Shown one piece after another: positions 1 to 8,672 of a stretch of DNA of 25,061 nt (positions are counted from its first letter, which is position 1; every line of letters begins with the position of its first letter). This DNA comes from Saccoglossus kowalevskii (Eukaryota > Hemichordata > Enteropneusta > Harrimaniidae), in NCBI RefSeq assembly GCF_000003605.2, contig NW_003120936.1, forward strand, positions 128,159 to 153,219, in the 5' to 3' direction. Below the pieces are notes generated by a model. It ran no database searches, was not told the DNA's origin, and saw nothing but the letters and a program-made list of their open reading frames with translations. Made by a program: the position numbers and the translations under genes.

Positions 1-834
1 TCAAAATTTCCAGACTATTAAGAGAGGACCTAAGAAATAAAAGGGTAACCATGCATATCGGTCAAAGCATATTGTATGGATTCTGAACAGCATTTATTAA
101 AACGTACACCACAGCACCATTTTATTTATAAAAAACAGTTCAAAATGATGTGCACATGAAGGTCCCCATTAGATGGAAAGAAAGTACTAAGTTAAGATAT
201 AATCAAGTTCCAGTTCCAGAATAACAGAAATGATTGTTTTGAAGAATTGTCTACATTAAAATGGCTGTCATATGGCCATCTTGAATCAGACTGCATATTT
301 ATTCAAAGATGTATAATATAATTTTTGATTTATGTGTTATTTGAGATGTGCTTCTAACACTAATATTATTTCTAGAACTTTACTAGACTGTCCATGAAGG
401 AAAATTTTGGTTTCTTCTGACCACTATCATTTAATGAATAAGTATCATACCAAACATTTTGTGTTCCCAAGACTGTTATTTAAATGCTTTTTTGACTTGG
501 ATGTGGCTGACTATTTTTCTCTTCGTTATTTGTGTCTGTAACAATTTCTTTCAGGGAGATTACCGTAGCTGAATAATATTTCACTGTTCATTTCAGAGAT
601 ATTGCCGTAAAAGTACGATACAGGTCACACGGTGAGAAATTGGACACTTGTCCATGGTATGTATAGCATCTAGACGCGTTATCGTCAATTGTACCTTTTG
701 ACAGTTTACCTTTCAGCGACAGCGACACCTCCGATAAAAGACTGTACCCCTCTCGCATCCGTAATGAATTGTCTCTGCATATGGAGCCAATGGTTTACGG
801 ACGTCGACAAACCAGCATGACTGGGTTCACTTAC
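1..834 (-). other. Intron or downstream part of the left-edge minus-strand gene
   Basis: No open frame of useful length is visible. The stretch is AT-rich, apart from a more GC-balanced patch at about 600-830. It lies downstream of the donor at 834-833, so it is most simply the first intron of the minus-strand gene. Positions 1-29 could be the start of another exon. Confidence 0.35.
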
Positions 835-949
835 CTTGGGTGTTGTCAGCATACAACTTGTGACATTCTTTCAAAATTCTCTCATTCACGGTGACAGTAG
901 CCGAGTCTGCTGGGTTAGCAGAAGCTCGTTGTCTCACTTTTCCTGACAT
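835..949 (-). CDS. First coding exon of an unrecognised minus-strand gene
   Basis: Read on the minus strand, an ATG at 949-947 opens 38 codons plus one base. The exon stops at a strong donor (CCAAG|GTAAGTG; GT at 834-833), so the intron is phase 1. The peptide begins MSGKVRQRASANPADSATV and ends NERILKECHKLYADNTQ: a basic, Ser/Ala-rich start followed by a probably helical segment. I do not recognise the family. The start is supported by a GC- and CpG-richer stretch upstream with an ETS-type site about 75 bases away, and by the clean donor. The rest of the gene lies to the left. One weak candidate for a further exon is 1-29 (minus), after a good acceptor (TTTATTTCTTAG), but its phase does not fit a direct join. 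A spliced EST or an orthologue alignment would settle it. Confidence 0.6.
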
Positions 950-1021
950 ATTGTATTTTTTTCTCAGAACAATTCACACTGCCAACGTTGCAGAAGTTCG
1001 CCGGTATTCAAATGAATGACA

Positions 1022-1031
1022 ACTTCCGGGT
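1022..1031 (-). promoter_or_regulatory. ETS/GABP-type promoter site
   Basis: ACTTCCGGGT on the plus strand reads ACCCGGAAGT on the minus strand, which matches the ETS/GABP core CCGGAAGT. It lies about 75 bases upstream of the ATG at 949 in a CpG-containing patch (about 960-1110), as expected near the start site of a TATA-less housekeeping promoter. The match is direct; function is inferred. Confidence 0.4.
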
Positions 1032-1099
1032 CAAAGTTCACGGGTGAACGTTGCATGGTGGGAATAACCTCTTCGTGACCACTCGAATGTCAACTTTGA

Positions 1100-1466
1100 T
1101 CGCGCCCTGGGGAAAGATTTGGTAAAAAGTACATTGAACTGACTTCCCAGGTTGGGGGATTTCACAATACTCTGCCTAAACTATTCCACCGCACCATTCC
1201 TACTAATAATCTATCTATATATATTATGTATACTAGTATACTACTATTATGTGGCAGCGTGTATATTTCTGAAATGAACATGTGCCTGCTACTAATACTA
1301 CTAAAGATTTGTAAATTCTTGCTGATACAAAACAGGCTTCATCACTGTGTTAGATACGAGGGTTAGTTGAAAATTGCATTTTGATATTTTCTTCAAAGTT
1401 ATAGGTTTGTCACCTTTATTTCACAGTTGAAAAATTGTTTTTCTCGGTCAGCGTCAGTTGCAATGA
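1100..1466. other. Intergenic sequence, no gene seen
   Basis: AT-rich, with short stretches such as TATATATATTATG near 1213. There is no coding frame and no recognisable repeat family. Confidence 0.4.
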
Positions 1467-1598
1467 GATCCTGGTTGGCTTATTTTTTCACAAACAAAAC
1501 CATTCTTGCAGCAAAATAATTGTAACATCAAAAAATAATTAAAATAAATAATAATTAGAGTAATTATATATATAAATATAAATAAGCCAACCAGCATC
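1467..1598. repeat. Short element with inverted terminal repeats (MITE-like)
   Basis: GATCCTGGTTGGCTTATTT at 1467-1485 is repeated in inverse orientation at 1580-1598, with 18 of 19 bases matching. About 94 bases of AT-rich sequence lie between, giving a foldable unit of about 132 bp. No clear target-site duplication is visible, so a miniature DNA transposon is only one reading; a chance or local inversion product is the other. Confidence 0.4.
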
Positions 1599-2135
1599 TT
1601 ATATTTTAATCAGATTGGACTAATTTATGCATCAGTTTGTATGACAGTGTCTACGCGCCACGTTTCACAGTAAATATGCCACGGGTTTCAGGGTGTTGAT
1701 ATGGTCGAGCACTTTTAACCAATCAGTCTAGCATTTACAAATCACGTGTGATCTTTGGCCCTTGGAAGGTGGCTGTTCCCGCTCGTGGAAGGAGGGCCTA
1801 AAAACTAGGACAAATTAGTAAATAGAATATTTTAATACCATCTTTTTTTGAGATATTCTTAGACTTGCGGTTTTTAAATAAAATAAATCCAGTTAGATTT
1901 CGAAAAAAGCGCCTTGACCGAGTAACAAATTTACGTCTATTTTGCAATTTATATTTACTAACATATGAATATAATTAAATAAGCCGGTGTATCTTTTTTC
2001 AATGAATACATCAAATGTATTGGTAAGGGATGCAACAATTATGAATAAATAATTAAACAGCAAATGGTAAATTATCGAAACAACAACTATTATACTAAAC
2101 GACAGAAAAATCAAGAAATTAAGTTTGGAAGTTGA
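1599..2135. other. Intergenic sequence, no gene seen
   Basis: AT-rich filler. It contains the near-palindrome ATCACGTGTGAT around 1741-1752 (an E-box core) and a CCAAT at about 1719, but no gene. A minus-strand open frame of 82 codons at 1893-2141 is low-complexity and hydrophobic with no family signature. Confidence 0.35.
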
Positions 2136-2850
2136 AAACATATATATAAATTATACTGGAAAGGGGAAATAGGGACTGGAACAAAATACATTGTAACAAT
2201 AACAGAAGAAATAAACTCAGAACGTACGAAAAAATTCAAAAATGAATATACTTTAGAAAATTATGTGATCAAAATAAAGAATATTGAACTACGAGAATGT
2301 CTGAGTAGGTTTCGTCCGAGCAGCCATAAACTAAACATTGAAACAGGAAGGTATACCAAACCAAAAACCGAAATAGAAACAATCTGGGAATCGTTTTTAA
2401 ATAACAAAGTAGAAGATGAATACCATTTTATTATTAAATGCCCCTTTCACGAACAATCTCGAAAAGCACTACTAGTATTTGAAAAGACTACTAAACATAT
2501 TATAACCTTCATGAATATGAGTGACTACAATATTTTTTTAAAATTAATGGGTGATACAAAGCTGAATGTACAAATACCAGTTTCCCAATTTATTAAAAAT
2601 AACACGAATCTTAGACAGGAACACCTTCTGGCAAATTAACATAACTATTTTCTCCTTTTCTCCTTTCTCTTTTCGAATCCATGTTTCATTGATTTACTGT
2701 ATATTGCTTATTTTTTTTTATTTTTTTTTATTATTATCACCATTTTTTAATTGTATTTTTTTAAAAACAATTGTTGTGCTTTTGTAGTGGTTAGTGTAAC
2801 CATTCTAATTCCTTCTAAGGGATTTTAAGTTTCAATAAACGAATTTTGCA
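2136..2850 (+). pseudogene. LINE retrotransposon fragment, C-terminal end and 3' UTR
   Basis: An open frame runs from 2136 (after TGA at 2133-2135) to the TAA at 2637-2639. It carries the C-terminal end of a non-LTR retrotransposon polyprotein: a KFKNEYTLENY-like segment, then PSSHKLNIETGRY, then EDEYHFIIKCP. These are the blocks that follow the reverse transcriptase in many marine-invertebrate LINEs, where they carry a CxxC...HFLLxCP zinc-knuckle-like motif. In this copy both cysteines of the CxxC are gone while His and Cys of HFIIKC remain. There is no reverse transcriptase core, so the copy is 5'-truncated. An AATAAA near 2834 marks its likely 3' end. Confidence 0.75.
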
Positions 2851-3190
2851 ATATGCATATGTATATGCACAGTTTGTTTTTCATATGCATGTTGTTCATG
2901 TGCATATTAGAAGTTAGCACTGAATTTACCAATTGCCCTGACTTGGAAAGAGATTGTTGGAACTAGCATGTACACAGTATTACTTATTGGTCTAAGACAA
3001 CATACTCTGACATAGAGTGTTATAATTACATGGTTACCATATCAAACTAGTAACTTTGAGACAAAATCAGTCGAGCTGCCTTGCTGAGTTTGAGTTTTTT
3101 AAAATATATATGCCGCAAGTTGTAATTACACAGAAGTGTTTTCTGTGAGAATTGTTAACTTCCCAACGATGTGCAGCTCTTGTAGTATGA
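2851..3190. other. Spacer between two LINE fragments
   Basis: No gene. It holds short alternating purine-pyrimidine runs around ATATGCATATGTATATGCA (2852-2870). A weak minus-strand frame (3067-3306) overlaps the 3' end of the next element. Confidence 0.3.
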
Positions 3191-3194
3191 ATAG

Positions 3195-3810
3195 AATCTT
3201 TATTGCTATCGTACCCCATATTTGAGGTTTTGATGAAAAGTACAATAAAGTAATACAATCTGAAAAACATGTAAAAAATAATTAACATTAAAAAAATAAA
3301 AATCAAGCAAGACGCTCAAATTTCTAAACATAAAAAAACTGGTTAATTTGTATTTTTTGAAGCAGCTGGTTTAAGCATTTCACTTTTAATTGAATTTTCT
3401 CGTATATTAAAACAGTTATAGATATATTAATATCGTTATATTAATGAATAACTGTTCATTGTTTTTGTTGTCATGAATGTTGTTGTGTCTTTTGAACAAA
3501 CCTTCTCTGTCTTTAGCGTATAGCTGACATGACAACAAAAAGTGATGCTCATTTTCAATTTCTTTAATTTCACAAACTGAACATTTTCTATCAGAGTTTA
3601 GTACATTATTGTACCTTCCCATTTCAATCTGTAAGCGATGGGCACTTATCCTCAGTTTGGTCATTGCAGAGCGATATGGCGTAAGTATTTTTCTAATGAA
3701 AATACTGTTTTTAATTTTCTGTACGTTCTCAGTTTATTTTTATGTGAGTTGTATCCACCTGCTGCTAGAACTCTGAGACGTAAACAGTTGCAGTACAATT
3801 TAATTGCGTC
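3195..3810 (-). pseudogene. LINE retrotransposon fragment, frameshifted C-terminal end
   Basis: The minus strand encodes, in order, LAAGGYNSHKNKLRTYRKLK and VFSLEKYL in one frame. After a one-base frame change near 3680-3690 it continues PYRSAMTKLRISAHRLQIE, GRYNN, KCSVCEIKEIENEHHFLLSC in another. This is the same C-terminal module as the fragment at 2136-2639, here with the CxxC...HFLLxC motif intact. Its 3' side ends around an AATAAAGATTCTATTCATAC string (minus; AATAAA at 3204-3199), which is typical of a LINE tail. It is truncated at the 5' end and frame-broken, so inactive. Confidence 0.75.
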
Positions 3811-3849
3811 GAAAATGAACAATACTCCTTAATCTGAGGGGGTCTCTTC

Positions 3850-4700
3850 ATGTAGCCCCAGTAGAATCATGTATAAGCAGGTGTGTTTTCTTACTACAGT
3901 TACATTATTTGATAACCTGTGGCTGACTTATTTAACCAGTTTTTGAATTGGGACTGGTGACATAATTTGAATAGGGCTGGGTGTCGCATACGACTTATTT
4001 ACCACTTCCGAGTCACTGAAAATGTTCTAGAACCGTACTGTGTCTGGGTGGAATATTCTAGATTTTTTTTAGAAACTGGTTGAATAGGTAATAGAACACT
4101 GTAGGAGGCAATAGAAGGTAATGGCACATTCTAGAAATTTGTAGTAAGTTCCAGACTCATTATGTATGCTGATGTAATGGTCTATTTATAGACAGTGGTA
4201 GTATATATATCGGAGAGTTGTTCAGCACTGAGATCAGATCGGAGATCTCGTTGAATTGTATTGGAGTTTAAGTATCTAGTCATTGGAATAGTGGAGTTTT
4301 ACTGCGTTATTGTACTTGATGTTTGCAGAGTATAATAATACCAGTACCAGTTGAAACCTCATCTGTTGGCTCCATGTTCGTATTTTATCATCGCCGCCAG
4401 GGAAGTCTTTCTGTTACTGTTGCCATTTTGGTATTTGAACCATAACACCTGTACTATACCAATTACGGTAATATTACGTTGCGTGTGACACTGGGTCATA
4501 TGTTATTCTCAGCCAATCAGCCTAAGTTCTAGTAACGTATAAGGTAACTGCGTTTACCGCTGGTGTGTTTTTTCGAATTACTAGTAGTCTAAACTTTACA
4601 ACAGCCTGCTATACTCCCACTTTTCCCACCTCAAGCTGATACTGATAGTTTATGCTTTATTTTTTCTGTACGGTGTAGATGATTGACTTTAGTAGTGTTC
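3850..4700. other. Unclassified non-coding stretch, possibly LTR-derived
   Basis: No coding frame. Apart from the promoter-like segment at 4025-4190 it shows a leader-like GAGATCAGATCGGAGATCTC region (about 4230-4250) and otherwise unremarkable sequence. A solo LTR is a possibility that the visible ends do not confirm. Confidence 0.25.
4025..4190 (+). promoter_or_regulatory. Orphan promoter-like segment: heat-shock-element-like sites and TATA box
   Basis: Three matches to the heat-shock element pattern (alternating GAA/TTC with 2-base gaps) lie within about 110 bases: TTCTAGAA at 4025-4032, GAATATTCTAGA at 4051-4062 and TTCTAGAA at 4129-4136. A TATTTATAG box follows at about 4183-4191. No open frame follows within 1 kb. 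The surrounding 3.85-4.45 kb could be an LTR (TATA box followed by a transcribed leader), but I could not find matching ends or a target-site duplication. Confidence 0.35.
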
Positions 4701-4711
4701 GTGTACAGCTT

Positions 4712-4973
4712 CTTAGCTCGGTCTAAGCGGACAAATACATAAGTCCGTGCTAAGAAAACGTGAACACTTAGCATATGCTAAGAATCGCTAACCATTTTAA
4801 GACCCGGTAAAGGTGCTTAGCATGGGTCAGTGCACAGGCTAACGAAATGTGCGCGAACGCTTAGTTCAGGCTAAGGATCGCTAACTACGGATTAAATCTG
4901 GCCGATTATAGACCCGGTCATAGTTAAACGACTGAAGATGTTTGTATATACAAAAAAAAAAAAAAAAAAAAAA
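4712..4973 (+). repeat. A-tailed retroposon-like repeat with CTTAG-N6-CTAAG palindromes
   Basis: The segment contains CTTAG-N6-CTAAG at 4712-4727, 4767-4782 and 4860-4875; the middle copy, CTTAGCATATGCTAAG, is a perfect 16-bp palindrome. A fourth half-site begins at 4816. The pieces alternate in a dimer pattern: the tract after 4767 resembles the one after 4860 (shared ATCGCTAAC and AGACCCGGT), and the tract before 4767 resembles that before 4860 (GCTAAGAAAACGTGAACA against GCTAACGAAATGTGCGCGAA). It ends near a 22-base A run (4952-4973), which suggests retroposition. No tRNA-type A or B box was recognised, so it is not assigned to a SINE family. Confidence 0.5.
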
Positions 4974-5336
4974 CGACTAGCAAATTATAGTAGAAAAGAT
5001 AATGGAAAAATAAATTGGACTTAGTTTACTAACGCCTGTTCATGACATTATCTTGAGGTAGCTGACTTTATTGTTTTTATTTTGTTTTCTCTGGTTTTGA
5101 AACAGATGTTTGGGGAGCAAGATTTTGCTGACTTTTGCTCACCGAAGTCTCTCACGCAATGTTGTCTGAAATCATAGAAGGACTGTGCTGAAACGGAGTA
5201 TTACCGTGTTGCGTTTTTGATTACCGTTTACCCCCCCCCCCCCACACAGATCGTGTGGTCTCTTGGTTTCAGTTTGAAACTACAGCATACTAGAGCGCCC
5301 TCAACGACAACCTATATTTTGATTCCCACTTTCATC
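4974..5336 (+). promoter_or_regulatory. 5' flank and likely 5' UTR of the CCCH-finger gene
   Basis: Non-coding sequence upstream of the ATG at 5337. It contains a run of 13 C (5231-5243) that overlaps a perfect small hairpin, CCACAC-AGATC-GTGTGG (5242-5258). No TATA box stands out at a useful distance. The transcription start cannot be placed from sequence alone. Confidence 0.35.
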
Positions 5337-5416
5337 ATGGCGTCCTTAGTTGCCGATTACGGAACCTCGTCTGGAGACTCCTGGTCAGACAGCGATACTG
5401 GTGACACAAATAATCA
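5337..5416 (+). CDS. CCCH gene, exon 1 coding part
   Basis: 26 codons plus two bases (CA). The donor GTACGT starts at 5417. The split codon CA|A encodes Gln27 after splicing. If unspliced, the frame would run only eight codons further, to TAA at 5439-5441. Confidence 0.8.
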
Positions 5417-7271
5417 GTACGTATCACAGCATTCTCTTTAACGTTTTTCCAACTGCTATGTGAAATTAAGTGCCTCGTGCAAATCAGCAAATGTACGGTC
5501 GAATCAGTCAGTGCATGATATCATTGAGTGGAGCACTAGAGAATGCCTACTTGTGTTGTTCGGAGACACACCTTGGATCCCGGGACTTGGACACTACTTC
5601 ATGGCTATATGTAGGGCATCTAGGTCCAGTTCAGCTTTCCGAGAGGTGTATCAATTTCCGCAGGTGTTCACTGTACCCGTAGAGGGCGATACTTTCCTCG
5701 GTAGTTATGTGCATTCCAGAGCCATATACAGTGTTAGTGTGGACATATTGTCTGAAATAAAGCTCATTAAAAAAAAATAAAAAAATACATGAATATTTGC
5801 GGATTAAGGATAAAATATTTGTCCTTGTTTAGAATTTTAGCTAGGTGATAATAATTTAAATCCAAGAGGAATCTTTGGTTTACTTTTCAAACTTGGTAAT
5901 TCAAAACCTAAAAAAAAAGGTAGACTAGAAATTAAGAATTCTTTTTAAAGCAACATAGCTGTGATTTTGGACATTTTTGTGTGTTTTTTGTTTTAAATAT
6001 AACACCATAAAGATGACCAAATTTTACTGAAATATCATATTAGACACATTTGCATGGGCAAACTGAGGCTAATATCACATGAAATGTGGTGTAGAAATTA
6101 AGGGTTGAGTAGTCGCCATTTTGTTGAAATCAGTCACGTGGTGAGAACTGTACAAAATCATGATGCATGATACACACTGTTATGAAAAATGACCCGTGAG
6201 AGGCTGTCAGAGAAAGAGAGACGGGTGCATCATTCAACTGTCATCTTGTACAGTAATCCTTGAGCTTTGCTTGAAAAAATTGGATTTCAGTAGATGGAGA
6301 ACTGGATGGATCACCACTGCCATCTTTTTTCACTTGCAAGTGATGTAATGTACTACACCATCAGTTTATAGCATATATGTCATGTCCGCATTTTGGCAAT
6401 GGCTGTTAAAAGTTAACATTCATGACACAAGAAATGTTTTAACAATTGGAGAAAAAAGATCAATAGTTAGCAATAGCAATAGAAAAAAAGATCAATAACT
6501 TTTATCACTTTAAATCAATTCCACAGCAGCACAAGTTCCCTATCACATGAACTTTAACTAAAATAAAACCCCAAACTATGAATTGGTCAGTTTGATTGAA
6601 GGTAAAATAAAGAATTATTTACTCTGGTACAGATAGTGAAAGTGATTTTATTTCTTAATACATGTTTTTGTTTATCATTTCCCAGAAACCCAGTGATACA
6701 TGCGAGAGAAGAGGATGGTGTGAATTTATTGACTAATGTTAACAGCAGTAGTAGTGATGCTGATGATGATGGGGATACAACAGAATTATTTACCAGGACT
6801 GAGGAGCCACCAAAATTACCATTACCAGACATTTTTATTGGATCATCAACGACTTCACTGCAAGGAAGCTCATCAGTATTTGCGAATCCATTTAAGGACA
6901 AAGAAGATGCCAAGGCTTCCATATTGGAACAACATGTAAAGATGAGTACAGTTGTTGAGAAAAATGAAGCAAAAAACAAAAAAACATGCTACAAATTTTT
7001 AAAAGGGAAATGTCGGTTTGGTGATAAGTGCAAATTTTCGCATGGTTCTAAACCTCCTCCAAATGCACCCAATGTGGGTGTGCGACATGCTGTGCAAGTT
7101 CACGGCACTCAAGACTTTAATACTAATGAAGAAGAGGTCGATGAAGATACACAAACATTGAAAAGAAAACACAAATCAGGAATCGGTAACACGTTAGTTC
7201 CACCAAAGAAGGCTATGAAAGCCTATCAGAAACAACAGATAGTTGAAAAGCCCTGGATGAAAGAAAGATGA
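5337..7271 (+). CDS. CCCH zinc-finger protein, two exons (join 5337-5416, 6686-7271), 221 aa
   Basis: Joining 5337-5416 to 6686-7271 gives one uninterrupted frame of 221 residues ending at TGA 7269-7271. The start MASLVADYGTSSGDSWSDSD is acidic and Ser-rich, resembling the LVxY..S.SD start of splicing-associated proteins such as PRCC. A Ser/Asp-rich stretch, PPKLPLPDIF, and SVFANPFKDKEDA followed by a short helix lead to a single CCCH finger: Cys128, Cys136, Cys142, His146 (C-x7-C-x5-C-x3-H, CYKFLKGKCRFGDKCKFSH). Fingers of this type usually bind RNA. The C-terminus is basic (KRKHK, then LVPPKKAMKAYQKQQ and EKPWMKER), which suits a nuclear protein. I do not know an established name. Donor (CA|GTACGT) and acceptor (TCATTTCCCAG|AA) are good, with a phase 2 intron. 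A nuclear RNA-binding role is inferred. Confidence 0.85.
5417..6685 (+). other. Intron of the CCCH gene with a possible internal polyadenylation site
   Basis: A 1,269-bp phase 2 intron. Its first 360 bases are GC-richer than the rest and end in AATAAA (5756-5761), then GCTCATT and A9-T-A7. This looks either like an intronic poly(A) site giving a short transcript or like a retroposed mRNA end. The remainder (about 5800-6680) is AT-rich with no gene. Confidence 0.6.
6686..7271 (+). CDS. CCCH gene, exon 2 coding part
   Basis: Begins after the acceptor TCATTTCCCAG (AG at 6684-6685), enters with NPVIHAREEDGV and carries the zinc finger at 6987-7043. It contains everything from residue 28 to the stop. 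The open frame extends upstream of the acceptor only through intron sequence. Confidence 0.85.
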
Positions 7272-7852
7272 GTCCCTTGCCCTCCTCACGAAACCAAATC
7301 TAGTTGTTGGTAGTGTTAAACATCATGTACATGTATATACAAAATTTGGAGGTATATTATAATCTATTCAAAACGTATTGGTTTTGTTTCACGCTGTCAC
7401 TGTGTTATATATAGTTGATAGCAGTATTATCTGGTAGTGTGTATTATTGTTTTTGTACTATGGTTATATCAACGCTCTGATTGAATGTTGGCTAATTTTA
7501 TGGTCATGCATGGATTACAAAATTGAGGTCAAGTAGACGCTGATGTTAAGTCTCATATTTTAAAATTGCGATACTTTTGTTTTGGGAAATCAGCAGAAGT
7601 TTTCAGTCATAACAAACGTCTGGATGACATTAAATGTACAAAAGTGTCTACAAAACCCACAAAGTTGTATTGAATGTTAACTGCTTCACTAAGCTCACTC
7701 ACTGTATTCTGTTTTCTGTACAGAATCATTCAGTGTGTGTGCTAAATAATTCTTAAAAACATACATTATATGTTTCTATTTGTTGAGTACTACCTACTTT
7801 GAAACCTGATCACTTTCTTTTTTTTATCATATCACTAACATTTGAAAATAAA
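7272..7852 (+). other. 3' UTR of the CCCH gene
   Basis: Non-coding, AT-rich sequence between the TGA and the AATAAA at 7847-7852. No further exon is needed, because the frame closes in the same exon as the finger. Confidence 0.5.
7847..7852 (+). terminator. Polyadenylation signal of the CCCH gene
   Basis: AATAAA within GAAAATAAATTTTTTTGG, followed by a T-rich tract, about 575 bases after the stop codon. It is the clearest canonical signal before the tandem array begins. Confidence 0.5.
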
Positions 7853-7949
7853 TTTTTTTGGAGTAGCACAAAATCAGTTCTGTTTATTAATCTGTCAGAT
7901 TATTAATATTATCTTTTACTGCCAAATGTTTGCTAAATGCTGAAACTGA

Positions 7950-8672
7950 TAATTTATGGCTGCCATCACCAAGATCTGGTAATTTGTTACTGCCATTACC
8001 TGGATCTGTTATATTGTGGCTTCATCACCCAGATGTGGTAATTTGTGGTTGCCATCATCAGGATCTGGTAATTTGTGGCTTCATCACCAGGATCTGTTCA
8101 TTTGTGGTTACCATCACTGGAATCTGGAAATTTGTGTCTGCCATCACCAGGATCTAGTAATTTATGGCTGCCATCACCAGGATCTATTATATTGTGGCTT
8201 CATCACCAGGATCTGTTAATTTGTGGCTACCATCACCAGGATCTATTATATTGTGGCTTCATCACCAGGATCTGTTAATTTGTGGCTGCCATCACCTGGA
8301 TGTGGTAATTTGTGGCTGCTATCACCAGGATCTAGTAATTTGTGGCTACCATCACCAGGATTTGTTATATTGGGACTTCATTGCCAGGATCTGTTAATTT
8401 GTGGCTGCCATCACCTGGATGTGGTAATTTGTGGCAGCCATCACCAGGATCTAGTAATTTATAGCTGCCATCACCAGGATTTGTTATATTGGGGCTTCAT
8501 AACCAGGATCTGTTAATTCGTGGCTGCCATCACCTGGATGTGGTAATTTGTGGCTGCTATCGCTGGGATCTAGTAATTTGTGGCTACCATCACCAGGATT
8601 TGTTATATTGGGGCTTCATTGCCAGGATCTGGTAATTTGTGGCTGCCATTACTGGGATCTGGTAATTTGATG
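7950..8672 (+). repeat. 29/30-bp minisatellite with a 119-bp higher-order repeat
   Basis: About 24 tandem copies of a 29- or 30-bp unit built on TTGTGGCTGCCATCACC and AGGATCTGGTAAT. Two main variants alternate: a 30-bp GGCTGCCATCACC form and a 29-bp GGCTTCATCACC form. In the middle a 59-bp dimer repeats (around 8160-8280). On the right, GTTATATTGGG recurs at 8364, 8483 and 8602, exactly 119 bp apart, defining a four-unit higher-order repeat. Open frames through the array are by-products of the periodicity. It starts about 100 bp beyond the poly(A) signal of the CCCH gene. Confidence 0.9.

Noticed and set aside
1-29. Next exon of the left-edge minus-strand gene
   Set aside because: The acceptor looks good, but a direct phase 1 join reaches a stop after nine codons. 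Only another phase would stay open, so an unseen exon would be required.
3850-4450. Solo LTR retrotransposon
   Set aside because: The promoter-like layout fits, but no TG...CA ends with matching flanking duplications could be placed.
6587-6979. Minus-strand 130-residue frame opposite the CCCH exon
   Set aside because: It is the shadow of the real exon on the other strand.
7930-8516. Five overlapping plus-strand open frames rich in CGCHH/LWLPSPG repeats
   Set aside because: They are translations of the 29/30-bp minisatellite in shifted frames, with no start context and no non-repeat sequence.
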